Shown: positions 36,427 to 45,685, counted from the stretch's first letter. The stretch: DNA of 64,000 nt from Rhodovibrio salinarum DSM 9154 (GCF_000515255.1 NZ_KI911559.1:3228693-3292692); one strand, 5' to 3'. Notes: generated by a model not told the origin, from the letters alone. Numbers and translations are program-made.

Positions 36427-38025
36427 ATGCAGATTAATCTCTTCTTCACACTGTTAACGAACGGTGAACGCCCCCGCGCCTCCGTCGACCACACCGACAC
36501 GGCGCCGACCCTGCAGCCAGAGATGCCCCAGACCCTCCCGCCCGCGGACCACACGGAGACGCCCACGGCAGAGCCCGGCCGGGCGCGAACGCAGGACAGG
36601 GCAACTGCGGCCGTCGAGCAGGAATTAACGATTCGTCGGTTTCCGCCGGTCTTCCTCGATCCGGAAGTGGAAGCCGATTTCCGGCGCGATTTCTTTAACC
36701 GGTCGCGTGCCATCCTACGTGCCGCGCTGTTCCTGGGCGCAGCGATCTATGGAGCGTTCGGGGTCCTGGACCTGCTCGTGGTCGCGCCGGATAAACTGAC
36801 CCCGCTACTTGCGATCCGCTTCCTCGGCGTATGCCCGATATTGATCGCGATGGCCTTGGCGGTGAATACGGCAACCTTCCGCCGGTTCGCGCAGTTGCTG
36901 TTGGGCGGCGGCATGGCGATGGCGGGATTGGGGATCATCGCGATGACCCTGGTGACCGGACCGCCCGTCTCGGGCTGGTACTATGCCGGACTCAGCCTGG
37001 TGATCGTCTATTCAACCAGCGCGATCCGACTGCACTTCTTCGTAGCGGTCGGCGTGACCGTCCTGCTGGCGATCGCCTACGTCCTGGCGACGGTCCTTCT
37101 GAACGATCTTGGCACGGCGATGGTGACGGCGAATACGGCCTTTCTGATCGCCACGGTCGGGGTTGGCCTGCTGTCGAACTACACGGTCGAGCTGTTCGCC
37201 CGGCAGCGCTATGCCCATGAAGACCGGCTCCAGATCGCGATGCGCGAGGCCAACTTCCAGCGCAGTCAGGCCCACGCCGCCAATCAGGCGAAAAGCCAGT
37301 TCCTGGCGACCATGAGCCATGAACTGCGCACGCCCCTGAACGCGGTCATCGGGTTCGCCGAGGTGATCTCGCTGCAGATGTTGGGCAAGATCGATAATTC
37401 GAAATACAGCGATTACGGCGAACACATCCTGAAAAGCGCCCGACACCTGCTGGGCATTCTGGATGACATCCTGGAACTGGCGAAGGCCGACGCCGGTGCC
37501 TTGCGCCTGAACGAAGATGTCGTGGCAATGGACGAGACGCTCGACACCGTCCTGACGTCCGTCAAGCAAGCCGCAGGCGAACGGGGCGTGCGCCTGCAGG
37601 CAAAACCGGTCGACCCGGAGGTCGACCTGCGGGCGGATCCACAGCTGATCCGCCAGTTACTGACCAACCTGCTTACCAATGCGATCAAGTTCTCCAGCGA
37701 GGGCGGCCGGGTCACGGTCACGGCCGGACGTGATCATGAGGGCGGCTACGAAATCACCGTGGCCGACAAGGGAATTGGCATCGACACCACCGACATGGAG
37801 CGGATCTTCGAACCGTTTACCCAGGTGGAATCGGCGTTCGCCCGCGGCCACGGCGGTGCCGGACTGGGTCTGCCACTGGTGAAAAAGATCGTCGACCTCC
37901 ACGCGGGACGGCTCGAGATGAACAGCAAGCTTGGCGCCGGCACCACCGTGCGCATCCGTTTCCCCAGCACCCGCGTGCTTAAACGCGGGGCAACCCCACG
38001 CCCGGCTGACCGGAGATTCAGTTAG
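36427..38025 (+). CDS. Membrane sensor histidine kinase
   Basis: The 532-residue kinase has about six membrane helices (residues 97-250, an MASE-like block with no periplasmic domain), a HisKA domain with the phosphoacceptor His298 in QFLATMSHELRTPLNAVIGF, and a HATPase domain with LLTNLLTNAIKFSSEG (N box), VADKGIGI (G1), RIFEPFTQVE and GGAGLGLPLVKK (G2). A receiver domain is absent and no response-regulator gene is adjacent, so it is an orphan kinase. The first 70 residues are Pro/Thr-rich and cytoplasmic. The ATG has no obvious Shine-Dalgarno sequence, so a later start is possible. Confidence 0.9.
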   Translation: MQINLFFTLLTNGERPRASVDHTDTAPTLQPEMPQTLPPADHTETPTAEPGRARTQDRATAAVEQELTIRRFPPVFLDPEVEADFRRDFFNRSRAILRAALFLGAAIYGAFGVLDLLVVAPDKLTPLLAIRFLGVCPILIAMALAVNTATFRRFAQLLLGGGMAMAGLGIIAMTLVTGPPVSGWYYAGLSLVIVYSTSAIRLHFFVAVGVTVLLAIAYVLATVLLNDLGTAMVTANTAFLIATVGVGLLSNYTVELFARQRYAHEDRLQIAMREANFQRSQAHAANQAKSQFLATMSHELRTPLNAVIGFAEVISLQMLGKIDNSKYSDYGEHILKSARHLLGILDDILELAKADAGALRLNEDVVAMDETLDTVLTSVKQAAGERGVRLQAKPVDPEVDLRADPQLIRQLLTNLLTNAIKFSSEGGRVTVTAGRDHEGGYEITVADKGIGIDTTDMERIFEPFTQVESAFARGHGGAGLGLPLVKKIVDLHAGRLEMNSKLGAGTTVRIRFPSTRVLKRGATPRPADRRFS

Positions 38026-38181
38026 AGCGAGGCTCTCATACGCCTAAGCGAACGAGTGCCTGCGCAACTGGTCATGCGACAGCCCGCGTTCCAGCGCACC
38101 AGAGGCCGGCCAAGCGCTCGACTGGCATCGGTGAGGGCGCCTGCAGCAGATCTGCCCTGCTGAGCGATCGCTTCAAAGGTA

Positions 38182-39996
38182 TCATCCCGCCAGTCTTTGG
38201 ATCGACGCCGACAAGCGTTCAAGACGCTCTTCGTTCTGGGTGATTCGCGTCTGAATGTCGTGGGCGGCCGACTGCGACTTCTGCGCCAGGTTCTTGACCT
38301 CTTGCGCCACCACCGCGAAGCCCCTACCAGCATCGCCAGCCCGCGCCGCCTCAATCGTCGCGTTGAGCGCCAGTAGGTTAGTCTGCTCGGCGATCCCGTT
38401 CACGGCATCCGCCATCCCCGTGATCTCGCGGCTGGACTGCTGCACCTCCCCAAGCGCCGCATCGGTCTCGTTGATCACGCGGCGGCGATCGGTGACATCG
38501 TTGCCGTACATCAGATATTTCGACACCTGACCGTCGACCTCACGAACGGCCGTAAACGATCCATCCAGGACGATAAACTGTCCATCGCCTCTAGGCCATT
38601 CCACTTCGATACGCAGACCAGACTCACCCGCAGCGTCAATGTCAGCCGTCGTGACGAACTCCGTCAGCTCGCAGGCCTGGCTGATGCCACGGCAGCGTTG
38701 ACGCAGAAACTCGTTCATGTCGACCAGCTGTCCGGCCGGGGTCCATTCGGCGATCGCGCTGCATTGACTGATCGATTTCAGCCGCGCGTTGAACTCGACC
38801 TGCTTGGTTTTGGTCGCGGTGATATTGGTTTGGATCGAGATGAAGTTCTCCAGGTTACCCTTGGCATCGAACACAGGATTGATGGCGAGTGAGATCCAGT
38901 AGGGCTGGCCTTGCCGGTCGTAGTTCAGGATTTCCTCATAAAACGGTTGCTGAGCGTTCAGTTTTTCGCGGATCCGGGTCACAGTCTCCGGATCGGTCAG
39001 TTCGCCCTGCAGCAGTTCGCCTGGGCTCTTGCCCTTGGCTTCCGCCGCCGTAAAACCGGTCAGCCGCTCAAAACCTGGGTTGACGTAATGGATGCGCCGA
39101 TCCGGCCCGGTAATGATAACGGAGTTGTCGGTTTCGTTAGCGACCAGCGACAGCAAGCGGAAATCCTCGCGCTGTCGGACTTGTTCGCTCACATCCTTGA
39201 CGAAAGCCGTGTAGAACTTGCGCCCATCGTCGAGTTCGATGCGTGAAAGAGAGAGCTGTCCCCAGAGGACCGATCCGTCCTTGCGGTGAATCTCGACCTC
39301 GCGGCTGGTTCCCACGATCTTGTCCTGCCCGGTCGACCGGTTCGCATTGACGAAGCCATCGTGCCGACCGCGCATTTCAGGGGGAACGAGCAGCTTCACG
39401 TTCTGCCCAAGCACCTCGTCGGCGCTATACCCCCACAAGGCCTCCGCCGCTTTGTTGAAAAAGGTGATGCAGTTCTGGTCATCGATGGTGACGACTGCAT
39501 CGATCGTCTGCTCGAGCGTTTGATTGATCTGCGTCCGCGCCGATCGCTGCTCGCTGACATCCTTGACGAAAGCCGTGTAGACGATCTTGCCGTCCGGCAT
39601 ACGCACCTTGGAAAGCGAAAGGTCGCACCAGACCTTCTGACCGTCCCTACGTTCCAACTGAACTTCGCGGCTGGTCCCGACGATCTTGTCGCGACCTGTC
39701 TCGCGGTTCGCATTCACGAAGCTATCGTGGCGTGCCTGCATCTCACGAGGCACAAGCAGCTTCACGTTCTTGCCAACCACTTCGTCCGCAGCATAGCCCC
39801 ACAGCCGCTCGGCGGCTGCGTTGAAATAGGTGATACAGTTTTCGTGATCGATGCTGACAACCGCGTCGATCGCCTGATCCAACACGGCCCGCAGGTGCTC
39901 ACCGGAATCCGCTTGATACCGGGTTACTCCCGCGCCCTCTTCGTGATTCCGGGATCCGAGATCGCCTTTCAAAAGGCGTATAAGACTTCTAAGCAT
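38182..39996 (-). CDS. PAS-rich chemoreceptor-like protein (soluble MCP)
   Basis: The 604-residue protein carries four PAS-type units: residues about 36-145, 152-265, 275-390 (LOV/PAS with [20 protein letters not shown]), and a degenerate one to about 500. A short methyl-accepting signalling domain follows with the conserved hairpin tip [20 protein letters not shown] and [20 protein letters not shown]. The first two PAS units are nearly the same sequence (both contain NVKLLVP and [10 protein letters not shown]-type blocks), so they arose by tandem duplication. There is no membrane helix, and the helical hairpin is much shorter than in transmembrane receptors, as in soluble aerotaxis-type receptors. 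It could report redox or oxygen to a Che pathway not seen here. Confidence 0.87.
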   Translation of the reverse strand: MLRSLIRLLKGDLGSRNHEEGAGVTRYQADSGEHLRAVLDQAIDAVVSIDHENCITYFNAAAERLWGYAADEVVGKNVKLLVPREMQARHDSFVNANRETGRDKIVGTSREVQLERRDGQKVWCDLSLSKVRMPDGKIVYTAFVKDVSEQRSARTQINQTLEQTIDAVVTIDDQNCITFFNKAAEALWGYSADEVLGQNVKLLVPPEMRGRHDGFVNANRSTGQDKIVGTSREVEIHRKDGSVLWGQLSLSRIELDDGRKFYTAFVKDVSEQVRQREDFRLLSLVANETDNSVIITGPDRRIHYVNPGFERLTGFTAAEAKGKSPGELLQGELTDPETVTRIREKLNAQQPFYEEILNYDRQGQPYWISLAINPVFDAKGNLENFISIQTNITATKTKQVEFNARLKSISQCSAIAEWTPAGQLVDMNEFLRQRCRGISQACELTEFVTTADIDAAGESGLRIEVEWPRGDGQFIVLDGSFTAVREVDGQVSKYLMYGNDVTDRRRVINETDAALGEVQQSSREITGMADAVNGIAEQTNLLALNATIEAARAGDAGRGFAVVAQEVKNLAQKSQSAAHDIQTRITQNEERLERLSASIQRLAG

Positions 39997-40188
39997 AGCA
40001 GTGCCTGCAGCAACGAACCCGACCGACGTGAGTTTGCCCCATAGGAGTTAACGGCAGGTTTCGAGTCAAATTCGATGCTGGGCACGCACATCGACCGAAG
40101 CGCCCCAGCGCCAGCGCCAGCGACGTTTCGCCCGTTTAGCTGCGGCCCAAACTGGAGAAAGAGATAAAGTCGTCTTCCCCGGTCACGG

Positions 40189-40219
40189 AAAAGGGGCCGC
40201 GGTTCCTGCCCGCGACCCC
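40189..40219 (-). terminator. Rho-independent terminator, minus strand
   Basis: On the minus strand a 10-bp stem (GGGGTCGCGG paired with CCGCGGCCCC, including one G-U pair) has a 7-base loop and is followed by TTTT. It lies 38 bases after the stop of the PilZ-methyltransferase gene. Confidence 0.8.
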
Positions 40220-40256
40220 TCGCCAACGCCGCCCATGTGTCGGCGGGGTGAGACCG

Positions 40257-41726
40257 TCACGCAGCCGGTTTGGTCAAGCGCATCACCACCACGCAGTTGG
40301 TTTCGTCGGAGAACACCTCGCGCTTGGCGTCCGGCACGGTGGCGGCCAAGCGCGCCATGTCTTCCTCGCTACGGTAGATCAAGCTCCAGTCGGCGATAAA
40401 CTCGAGCGGCCACAGGCTGGCCTCGGCACTCCGCTTGACGTTGCCCAGGACAAGCCGTCCGCCTGGGGTCAGGTGCTTATACAGCCGCTCGATCAACTGG
40501 CTGGTACGCCGGTCGGTCAAGTAGTCGATCAGCCCCACCGAGTAGATCAGGTCCTGAGCCGGCATCTGCTCCAGGAACGCGCCGGGGCGCAGCAACTGCA
40601 TGAACGAGGTCCACAAGCAATCGACACGGGCCCGGCCGCCGTGTTGCAGAACCCGCCGCCGGCTTTCCGTATGCGCCAGGTCGAGCGCACGGCGGTCTTG
40701 ATCGATCAGGGTGAAGCGGGTCGATCCCGGCAGGCTGAGCGCGTCGAGATAAGACTGCACCTCCTGCGCCGGGCCGGAGCCAAGCGAGGTGATGTGCGTG
40801 GTGTCCTCGCCGTTCTTATCGAACACACAGTCGGCGATCTCGTCCTTCATCATCAACATGCGGTTGGCGACGAACTCACCAATGAACACGCCCAAGCGGT
40901 GACAGATCTGGTTGTACGCGCCGGTGCCTTCCCACTTGTTGTCGTAGATCTGCTGCATCAGCAGGAAATCGCCCGGATAGCCGAAAGGCTTGTCGTACCC
41001 GCGGTGCCAGATGGGTCCGCCCACCAGCTCTGGGGTCAACACCTCCTCGGTGAATTTCTTGGTCGCGCGTAGCCGGGCGGGATCGTCCATCAGCGGCCAC
41101 AGCATGGCATTCGCCTCGAGCCACAGCTCGCGCCAGCGTGGCACAACCTGTTCCTCGCAAAACTCCAGCATCCGCTGTGTGATCTGCTGATGGTTCGGGC
41201 CGCTGGTATCGATCTTCTCTTCCATGCGCGCCAGTGTCCGGCGGGTATGGCGCAGCAAGGCAACCGTATCGGAGACCAATCGCCGGTATTCCGGCGCCAC
41301 CAAATGCATGTCTGGGGCGGAGTGAAACGCCAAGTCACCACGCAGAACGCTTTCCCAATACTTCTCGACCAGACCGGTCATATCCAGGTGCCGGTCGACC
41401 AGCCGCATGCCGATGGTCGCGCGCCCGGCACTAACCGTGCAGTGACGAATCTCCGCCATCGACGCGTGGATCACCTCGCCCCGCACCGACAACCGAACCG
41501 GCACCCGCTCGCCGATCCGCCGCGACCAATCGCGACTATCGTCACGCCGACAATGATCGACCGCACCGATCCCGCCGATCGACACATCCTGCAGCACGAG
41601 CGGCTGCCCGCCGAGGGTGATATCAGGCACGCCCTGTTGGAATAGGTCCTTCGCAGCGAACCGTTCTGGACGGTAATGGACCAGGTCGCCTTCACCACCC
41701 TTAAGTTGCTCGTAAGTCTGCATCAC
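40257..41726 (-). CDS. PilZ domain/SAM-methyltransferase fusion
   Basis: The N-terminal 115 residues look like a PilZ c-di-GMP-binding domain (RPER near residues 19-22, DVSIGGIG at 47-54 corresponding to DxSxxG). An alpha-helical middle (about 120-300) contains the striking block GGPIWHRGYDKPFGYPGDFL. The C-terminal part is a class I SAM-dependent methyltransferase with motif I LGSGPAQEVQSYL, FTLIDQDRRALDL (acidic loop) and ARVDCLW. Similar methyltransferases are sometimes called EF (3-hydroxypalmitic acid methyl ester) biosynthesis proteins after PhcB-like signals; whether that applies here is unknown. Two CtrA-type boxes lie 156-200 bases upstream. Confidence 0.8.
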   Translation of the reverse strand: MMQTYEQLKGGEGDLVHYRPERFAAKDLFQQGVPDITLGGQPLVLQDVSIGGIGAVDHCRRDDSRDWSRRIGERVPVRLSVRGEVIHASMAEIRHCTVSAGRATIGMRLVDRHLDMTGLVEKYWESVLRGDLAFHSAPDMHLVAPEYRRLVSDTVALLRHTRRTLARMEEKIDTSGPNHQQITQRMLEFCEEQVVPRWRELWLEANAMLWPLMDDPARLRATKKFTEEVLTPELVGGPIWHRGYDKPFGYPGDFLLMQQIYDNKWEGTGAYNQICHRLGVFIGEFVANRMLMMKDEIADCVFDKNGEDTTHITSLGSGPAQEVQSYLDALSLPGSTRFTLIDQDRRALDLAHTESRRRVLQHGGRARVDCLWTSFMQLLRPGAFLEQMPAQDLIYSVGLIDYLTDRRTSQLIERLYKHLTPGGRLVLGNVKRSAEASLWPLEFIADWSLIYRSEEDMARLAATVPDAKREVFSDETNCVVVMRLTKPAA

Positions 41727-41881
41727 TACACCCCTTTGTGCACCACGGTCCTATCGCGGCTTTCATCAATACTAACGAACGCTCCGACTCGCCCCGAATT
41801 CGCCTCCCGGGTCGTCGCGCACAAAGAGAAAGCCCCAAAGAAAATTCGTTTACAATCTAGTAACCTTATTTTTTGTGTGCT

Positions 41882-41896
41882 TTAATATTATGTTAA
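41882..41896. promoter_or_regulatory. CtrA-type box (TTAA-N7-TTAA)
   Basis: TTAA at 41882-41885 and TTAA at 41893-41896 are separated by exactly seven bases, the consensus spacing of the alphaproteobacterial cell-cycle regulator CtrA. It lies upstream of the PilZ-methyltransferase gene on the minus strand. Confidence 0.6.
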
Positions 41897-41910
41897 TTTT
41901 TATTATTTAG

Positions 41911-41926
41911 TTAACATTTAGTTAAC
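41911..41926. promoter_or_regulatory. CtrA-type box (TTAA-N7-TTAAC)
   Basis: A second TTAA-N7-TTAAC match (41911-41914 and 41922-41926) lies within an exact tandem duplication of the 11-mer TTTAGTTAACA (41906-41927). Two sites in 45 bases make chance less likely, although the region is AT-rich. Confidence 0.6.
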
Positions 41927-42679
41927 ACAACTTTGTGATGCTTTATGGGTATGTTAATCTTATAAGTTATGACTGAAAATACAAAATCAAACTAATTTAC
42001 TCGGATAATTACCGTGGGCACGACACGGCATCGGTGTTTCATCCGCTAAGCAAGCCATTTCGCCCCAACAGAGCGCGCAACCCCACCACCCTCGCGTGTA
42101 TGGACCAGACAGTTCACACTGCTTTGAGGATTTTAAGATTCATCATTCTCATCGTAATGAAGCACCGCACCGGGATCGTATTTCCCGGCAACCCTCGACG
42201 GACGAAAACCGCCTGCTTACGGTAGCCCCTGCCGCTGATCACGGACATCTCGTCAGGCGCGTCGAATAGCTCCGTTGAACCGGTTGTTAAGGCGCAATCC
42301 TCAACCAGTTCATCGCGCCGGCTTATCGGGTGAGCCACGAGCGCACCCAATAGGAAGACGAAAACGCGATTCCGTTGCCCCCCGATTCGTCCCTTCAAAA
42401 CCGGATATCGACGGATTAAAACCAGCAGGAAGGCTTTGTGAGCACGTCTCGCTTGCCCAGAAGCATCGACGATCAACCACCCGCTCGTAGGTTCGTCCGG
42501 GATGCGGCGATTCGAATAATAAATTTCCGCCCTCGCCTGCCCGTGGGACGGAAATACCCATTGAAATGGCCACTGAATGCGATAATTAAGGGGGAAGAGG
42601 TAAGCCGGTTCCGAAGGCTCATCAATCCACCTCACAGTTTGTTTGGAAGGCTCCGCGCTTTAAGCGGGTGATGTGCTAA

Positions 42680-43807
42680 ATGTCGAGTAATGGTCTGTCG
42701 TCGAACGCGCAGCCGGCCAGCGGCGATGGCGCGGCTGGGCCCCGTAAACGTAAAATCGATCGCAGCGAATGGCCGAAGCTGTTGGCCCGCCGGCAGGCGG
42801 GTGCCACGCAGGCTCAGATCGCGCAGGACTACGGTGTGAGCCAGGGCACCGTCAGCCAAATCCTGAAACGCGCCCGGGCCGAAGCTGAGGGCCAGCCGGT
42901 TGCCGATCTGGATGGTGAAAGCGCGAAAGAGGCTGAGGGCCCGAGCGAGCCTGCCTCCGTCGCCCAGTCTCCAGCTGCACAGCCGGCGCAATCGCCAGCG
43001 CCAACGAGCCATCAGGCGGCCCCTGCTGCTGGCGATGCACCCGAGAGCGGCCCTGCGAGTACTGCATCGGTGAGTGCGCCCGCCAACGATGCCGCAACGC
43101 CGCGGCGCACCCTGACCACGCGGTCTCGTGCCACGACGGACAGCGTGTCGCCTAGCAGCACGCCGGGCGCTTCGACCGCACCAAGCGTGCCCACCGCCCC
43201 AGCTACCAGCGTTTCTGCGGCAACATCCGATGGCGATGGCCGGAGCAGCCCCAATGCCGGACCAGCGGGCGGCAAAGACGTGGCCGTCGAAGCCGGCCGG
43301 CGCAGTGGGAATCCGCTCGCGGACCGTCTGCGGGAAGCGACCGAGCGATGTGCCCAAATGGTCGATGAGAAAGCCGCGTCCGAATCGCTTTCCTCGGCCG
43401 TGCACGAGGTGCGTCGCGCGCTGGCGGCCATCGAGATCGACGCGGCCAAGCAGAATTCTCCGGCCGCGCAACGCCCGCGCCAGGCGCCGCCAACACGCCC
43501 GAGCCAGTCCTCGGCTGCACCGGCAGCGCAGGCGCAGCAACCTCCGCGCGCGCCCGAACCGCTGGAACCGCCACGCCGCGAACCGGGCGTCGATCCCAAC
43601 AAGGCCGCGGGCCGGGTGAAGTTCTTCAAGCCCGAAAAGGGATTCGGGTTCATCATCCCGGATGATGGCGGCGACGACATCTTCGTCGGTAAGGACACGG
43701 TTCAAGCCGCCGGGATCGACCGCCTCAGCGAGGGCGACCGTGTCCGCTACACCCCGGGACCGGGCGCCAAGGGCCTGGAAGCCAAGACGATCGAACGGAT
43801 CGGCTAG
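42680..43807 (+). CDS. HTH/cold-shock domain fusion protein
   Basis: The 375-residue protein has an N-terminal resolvase/Sigma-like helix-turn-helix (residues about 27-65: DRSEWPKLLARRQAGATQAQ, then IAQDYGVSQGTVSQILKRAR), a low-complexity Ala/Pro/Ser linker of about 240 residues with one short helical block (about 220-260), and a C-terminal cold-shock domain (about 309-375). The latter has GRVKFFKPEKGFGFI (RNP1-type) and GDDIFVGKD (RNP2-type). Cold-shock domains bind single-stranded RNA or DNA; a DNA-binding HTH on the same chain is unusual. The product could be a nucleic-acid chaperone recruited to a DNA site. Two hairpins follow. Confidence 0.87.
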   Translation: MSSNGLSSNAQPASGDGAAGPRKRKIDRSEWPKLLARRQAGATQAQIAQDYGVSQGTVSQILKRARAEAEGQPVADLDGESAKEAEGPSEPASVAQSPAAQPAQSPAPTSHQAAPAAGDAPESGPASTASVSAPANDAATPRRTLTTRSRATTDSVSPSSTPGASTAPSVPTAPATSVSAATSDGDGRSSPNAGPAGGKDVAVEAGRRSGNPLADRLREATERCAQMVDEKAASESLSSAVHEVRRALAAIEIDAAKQNSPAAQRPRQAPPTRPSQSSAAPAAQAQQPPRAPEPLEPPRREPGVDPNKAAGRVKFFKPEKGFGFIIPDDGGDDIFVGKDTVQAAGIDRLSEGDRVRYTPGPGAKGLEAKTIERIG

Positions 43808-43853
43808 AGCAAGACCGGGCAAGCTTGGATCATCTTGCCTGGGGCTCTTGCTC
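43807..43853 (+). terminator. Hairpin after HTH/CSD gene
   Basis: GAGCAAGA at the stop codon pairs with the TCTTGCTC end, with an inner GGCAAG/CTTGCC pair. It has no T-run, so it may protect the 3' end or act with the next terminator. Confidence 0.5.
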
Positions 43854-43883
43854 CAAGGTCGGTGCGATCACGCGCGGTTGCAC

Positions 43884-43925
43884 AACGACCCGGCATCCAG
43901 TCTGGGTGCCGGGTCGTTATATTTT
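43884..43925. terminator. Rho-independent terminator
   Basis: AACGACCCGGCA (43884-43895) pairs perfectly with TGCCGGGTCGTT (43907-43918), and ATATTTT follows. It lies between the convergent HTH/CSD and HhH genes. Confidence 0.8.
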
Positions 43926-43951
43926 GACCAATCGGCTGTCGAAAGCGGCGA

Positions 43952-44506
43952 TCAGCTGTGCTTCTTGGCTTCCGCGATCCAGCCGCGCACGCGCTCCGCG
44001 GTGATCGTCCGCGAGTCCAGGTCCTTGGCCACGCGATCCGCATCCGCGCCAGCCAGATCGGCGAAACTGGTAATGCCGAGTTGGGCCAGCTTGGTCTTCA
44101 TCGCCGGGCCAATCCCCTTGATGTCCGTAATATCCTTTGGGGATGCCGAGCCGCTTGCCGATGTGCTCGACCCCGCGCTCTTGGCTGTATTTTGCGCCCC
44201 ACCCTTGGCCGCCGTCTTCGCGCTGCCACTCTTGGCGGCACCGCTTTTCGTAGCGGAACTCTTGGTCGTCGTACGCTTCGTGCCCGTCGCACCGCGCTTA
44301 CTGGTGGAGGTCTTCTCCGCAGCGGAGCGGCGTTGACCGCTTGACCGGCTTGCCGCACTGCTGCCGTGCGACGTTGCGGATTGATCGGCTACGCCTTGCG
44401 CGCGTGCGGTGCCCTGGGCGGCCTGGCCTTGTTCCTCGTCGGAATCGGAGACCCAGAAGAAGGCCCGCGCCCAGTCAAGCCCCTTGCGCAGGAAGTCGGC
44501 AATCAT
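43952..44506 (-). CDS. Helix-hairpin-helix protein with Ala/Ser/Lys-rich linker
   Basis: The start is taken at 44506, where MIADFLRKGLDW begins and GGGGG lies a few bases upstream. A short amphipathic N-terminus is followed by about 90 residues rich in Ala, Ser, Thr, Lys and Gly (KSGAAKSGSAKTAAKGG-type), then a C-terminal HhH domain (ITDIKGIGPAMKTKLAQLGI, then SFADLAGADADRVAKDLDSR). Such HhH domains bind DNA non-specifically, and the basic linker resembles histone-H1-like tails. Likely a small nucleic-acid-binding protein; function unproven. Confidence 0.75.
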   Translation of the reverse strand: MIADFLRKGLDWARAFFWVSDSDEEQGQAAQGTARAQGVADQSATSHGSSAASRSSGQRRSAAEKTSTSKRGATGTKRTTTKSSATKSGAAKSGSAKTAAKGGAQNTAKSAGSSTSASGSASPKDITDIKGIGPAMKTKLAQLGITSFADLAGADADRVAKDLDSRTITAERVRGWIAEAKKHS

Positions 44507-44715
44507 GATACGCCCCCGTTTAGCGGTCAGTCCCGGCACCGCATTGATGCGCGGCGCTTGCCAGTGTCACGCGAAAACGCGACATGATAAAGTGCAGACG
44601 CATCTATTTCTCATTGTTTAACCGCCATTCGGACGACGCCTGCAATTGATGCGGTAGATCGAGGTCTACTCAGCCGGTTGGCTGGACACATCCTGTTCAG
44701 ACCGCCCACGCAAGC

Positions 44716-45108
44716 TCACTCAGATTTTTGCGCTTCGCACGCCATGCGGCGGGCGGTCTCCACGAGTTGGCGCAACTTGGCCGGCTGACTGATGTCGAAC
44801 CCGGCGTCCGCGCCTAGCTTGACCGCGTACTGCGGATACTCGTCCAACCCATGGGAATAGACGATCAGCCGTTGATTGGGCCACATACGGCGTATATCGC
44901 GCAGGTATTCGAAGCCATCCTTCTCCGGCATCACGACATCGAGCAAGACCACGGTGTAGACGGGCTCAAGCACTTCTGAGGTTGGCCGGTCGCAGGGGTC
45001 CTGCTCACACACCTGCATCCCCTCCAGCTCAAGAGCCGCACGCAGATGCCCCCGTATATGCGGGTTGTCGTCAATTATCAGGACCATTCCTAGCATTTTT
45101 CCAATCAT
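44716..45108 (-). CDS. Single-domain response regulator (receiver)
   Basis: This protein is one CheY-type receiver: VLIIDDNPHIRGHLRAALEL at the N-terminus, the phosphoacceptor aspartate in VVLLDVVMPEKDGFEYL, and the LIVYSHG and GADAGFDISQPAKLRQLV ends (the usual Lys/Thr switch is altered to SHG). Start candidates are 45108, 45096 and 45087; none has a strong Shine-Dalgarno sequence. There is no output domain, so it would act by phosphotransfer or protein contact. No kinase is adjacent; the orphan kinase at 36.4 kb is a possible partner. Confidence 0.83.
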   Translation of the reverse strand: MIGKMLGMVLIIDDNPHIRGHLRAALELEGMQVCEQDPCDRPTSEVLEPVYTVVLLDVVMPEKDGFEYLRDIRRMWPNQRLIVYSHGLDEYPQYAVKLGADAGFDISQPAKLRQLVETARRMACEAQKSE

Positions 45109-45437
45109 ATTTTCAGGTTGAAACCTGCCCCCAAAAATCCATTCATTTATCTTCACCCGAATCACGGGAAAGCAATATCTGACACACCACGCTCACAGAA
45201 CATCAAAATAATTATGATATGCGCACGTCTAATCCAATAAATATTTATATTCACCCCAATGAATCATAAAGAACTGAGAATCACGAAGACCGGACCAAAA
45301 TGACACCCAATATCCAAACCGAATGGGCCTACCGACGGCTATCCGATCAGACTTTCGTTCGAAACACGGGTTGGAAAGGGTGTCGCGCGCCGCTCTGCGT
45401 GGTTGTTCATAACGTCGGGCTTGGCTAGCCTCGTTAG
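45109..45437. other. AT-rich divergent intergenic region
   Basis: About 330 bases between the receiver gene and the riboswitch, AT-rich (about 45,170-45,290). It should contain the promoters of the receiver gene and of the riboswitch transcript. A 75-codon minus-strand frame (45229-45456) lacks family features and overlaps the riboswitch. Confidence 0.4.
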
Positions 45438-45639
45438 CGTCGACGGTTCCCGACAACGGGGATCCGAGGGAAGCCGGTGCAAGGCCGGCGCTGCCCCCGC
45501 AACTGTGATCGGCGAGCCGCCTCCCGCGAACGCCACTGAGGCACGTGTCCTAGAACAGCGCAAGCTGGGGGCCGGACACGACCTTGGGAAGGCAGAGGGG
45601 CGGCAACGACCCGTAAGCCAGGAGACCTGCCGGTCGACG
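45438..45639 (+). ncRNA. Cobalamin (B12) riboswitch
   Basis: The class I cobalamin riboswitch hallmarks are seen in order: GGGAAGCCGGTGCAAGGCCGG, the CTGCCCCCGCAACTGT B12-box-type segment, GCCACTG, and the 3' element AAGCCAGGAGACCTGCCG. The P1 stem is visible as CGTCGACGG at 45438-45446 pairing with CCGGTCGACG at the 3' end. It lies 46 bases before the ATG of the PCuAC-like gene on the same strand, with a CGAGGC/GCCTCG hairpin between, which may be the expression platform. It should reduce expression when adenosylcobalamin is plentiful. Boundaries are approximate. Confidence 0.92.
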
Positions 45640-45685
45640 CAAGCCAATACACACGCGAGGCGGAGGGCCTCGGAAAGGAAAAGAC

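Larger units (their letters stand above)
41727..42679. other. AT-rich gene-free region
   Basis: About 950 bases without a gene I can support. The part from about 41,850 to 42,000 is very AT-rich for this genome and contains two CtrA-type sites. The longest open frame (42114-42635, minus, 173 codons) has weak third-position GC bias and no family features. The region may be a regulatory stretch plus decayed sequence. Confidence 0.5.

Noticed and set aside
42114-42635. A 173-codon minus-strand open frame in the AT-rich gene-free region
   Set aside because: Third-position GC is only near half, unlike neighbouring genes, and no family or start signal is seen.
45229-45456. A 75-codon minus-strand open frame upstream of the riboswitch
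   Set aside because: It overlaps the riboswitch and shows no start signal or family features.
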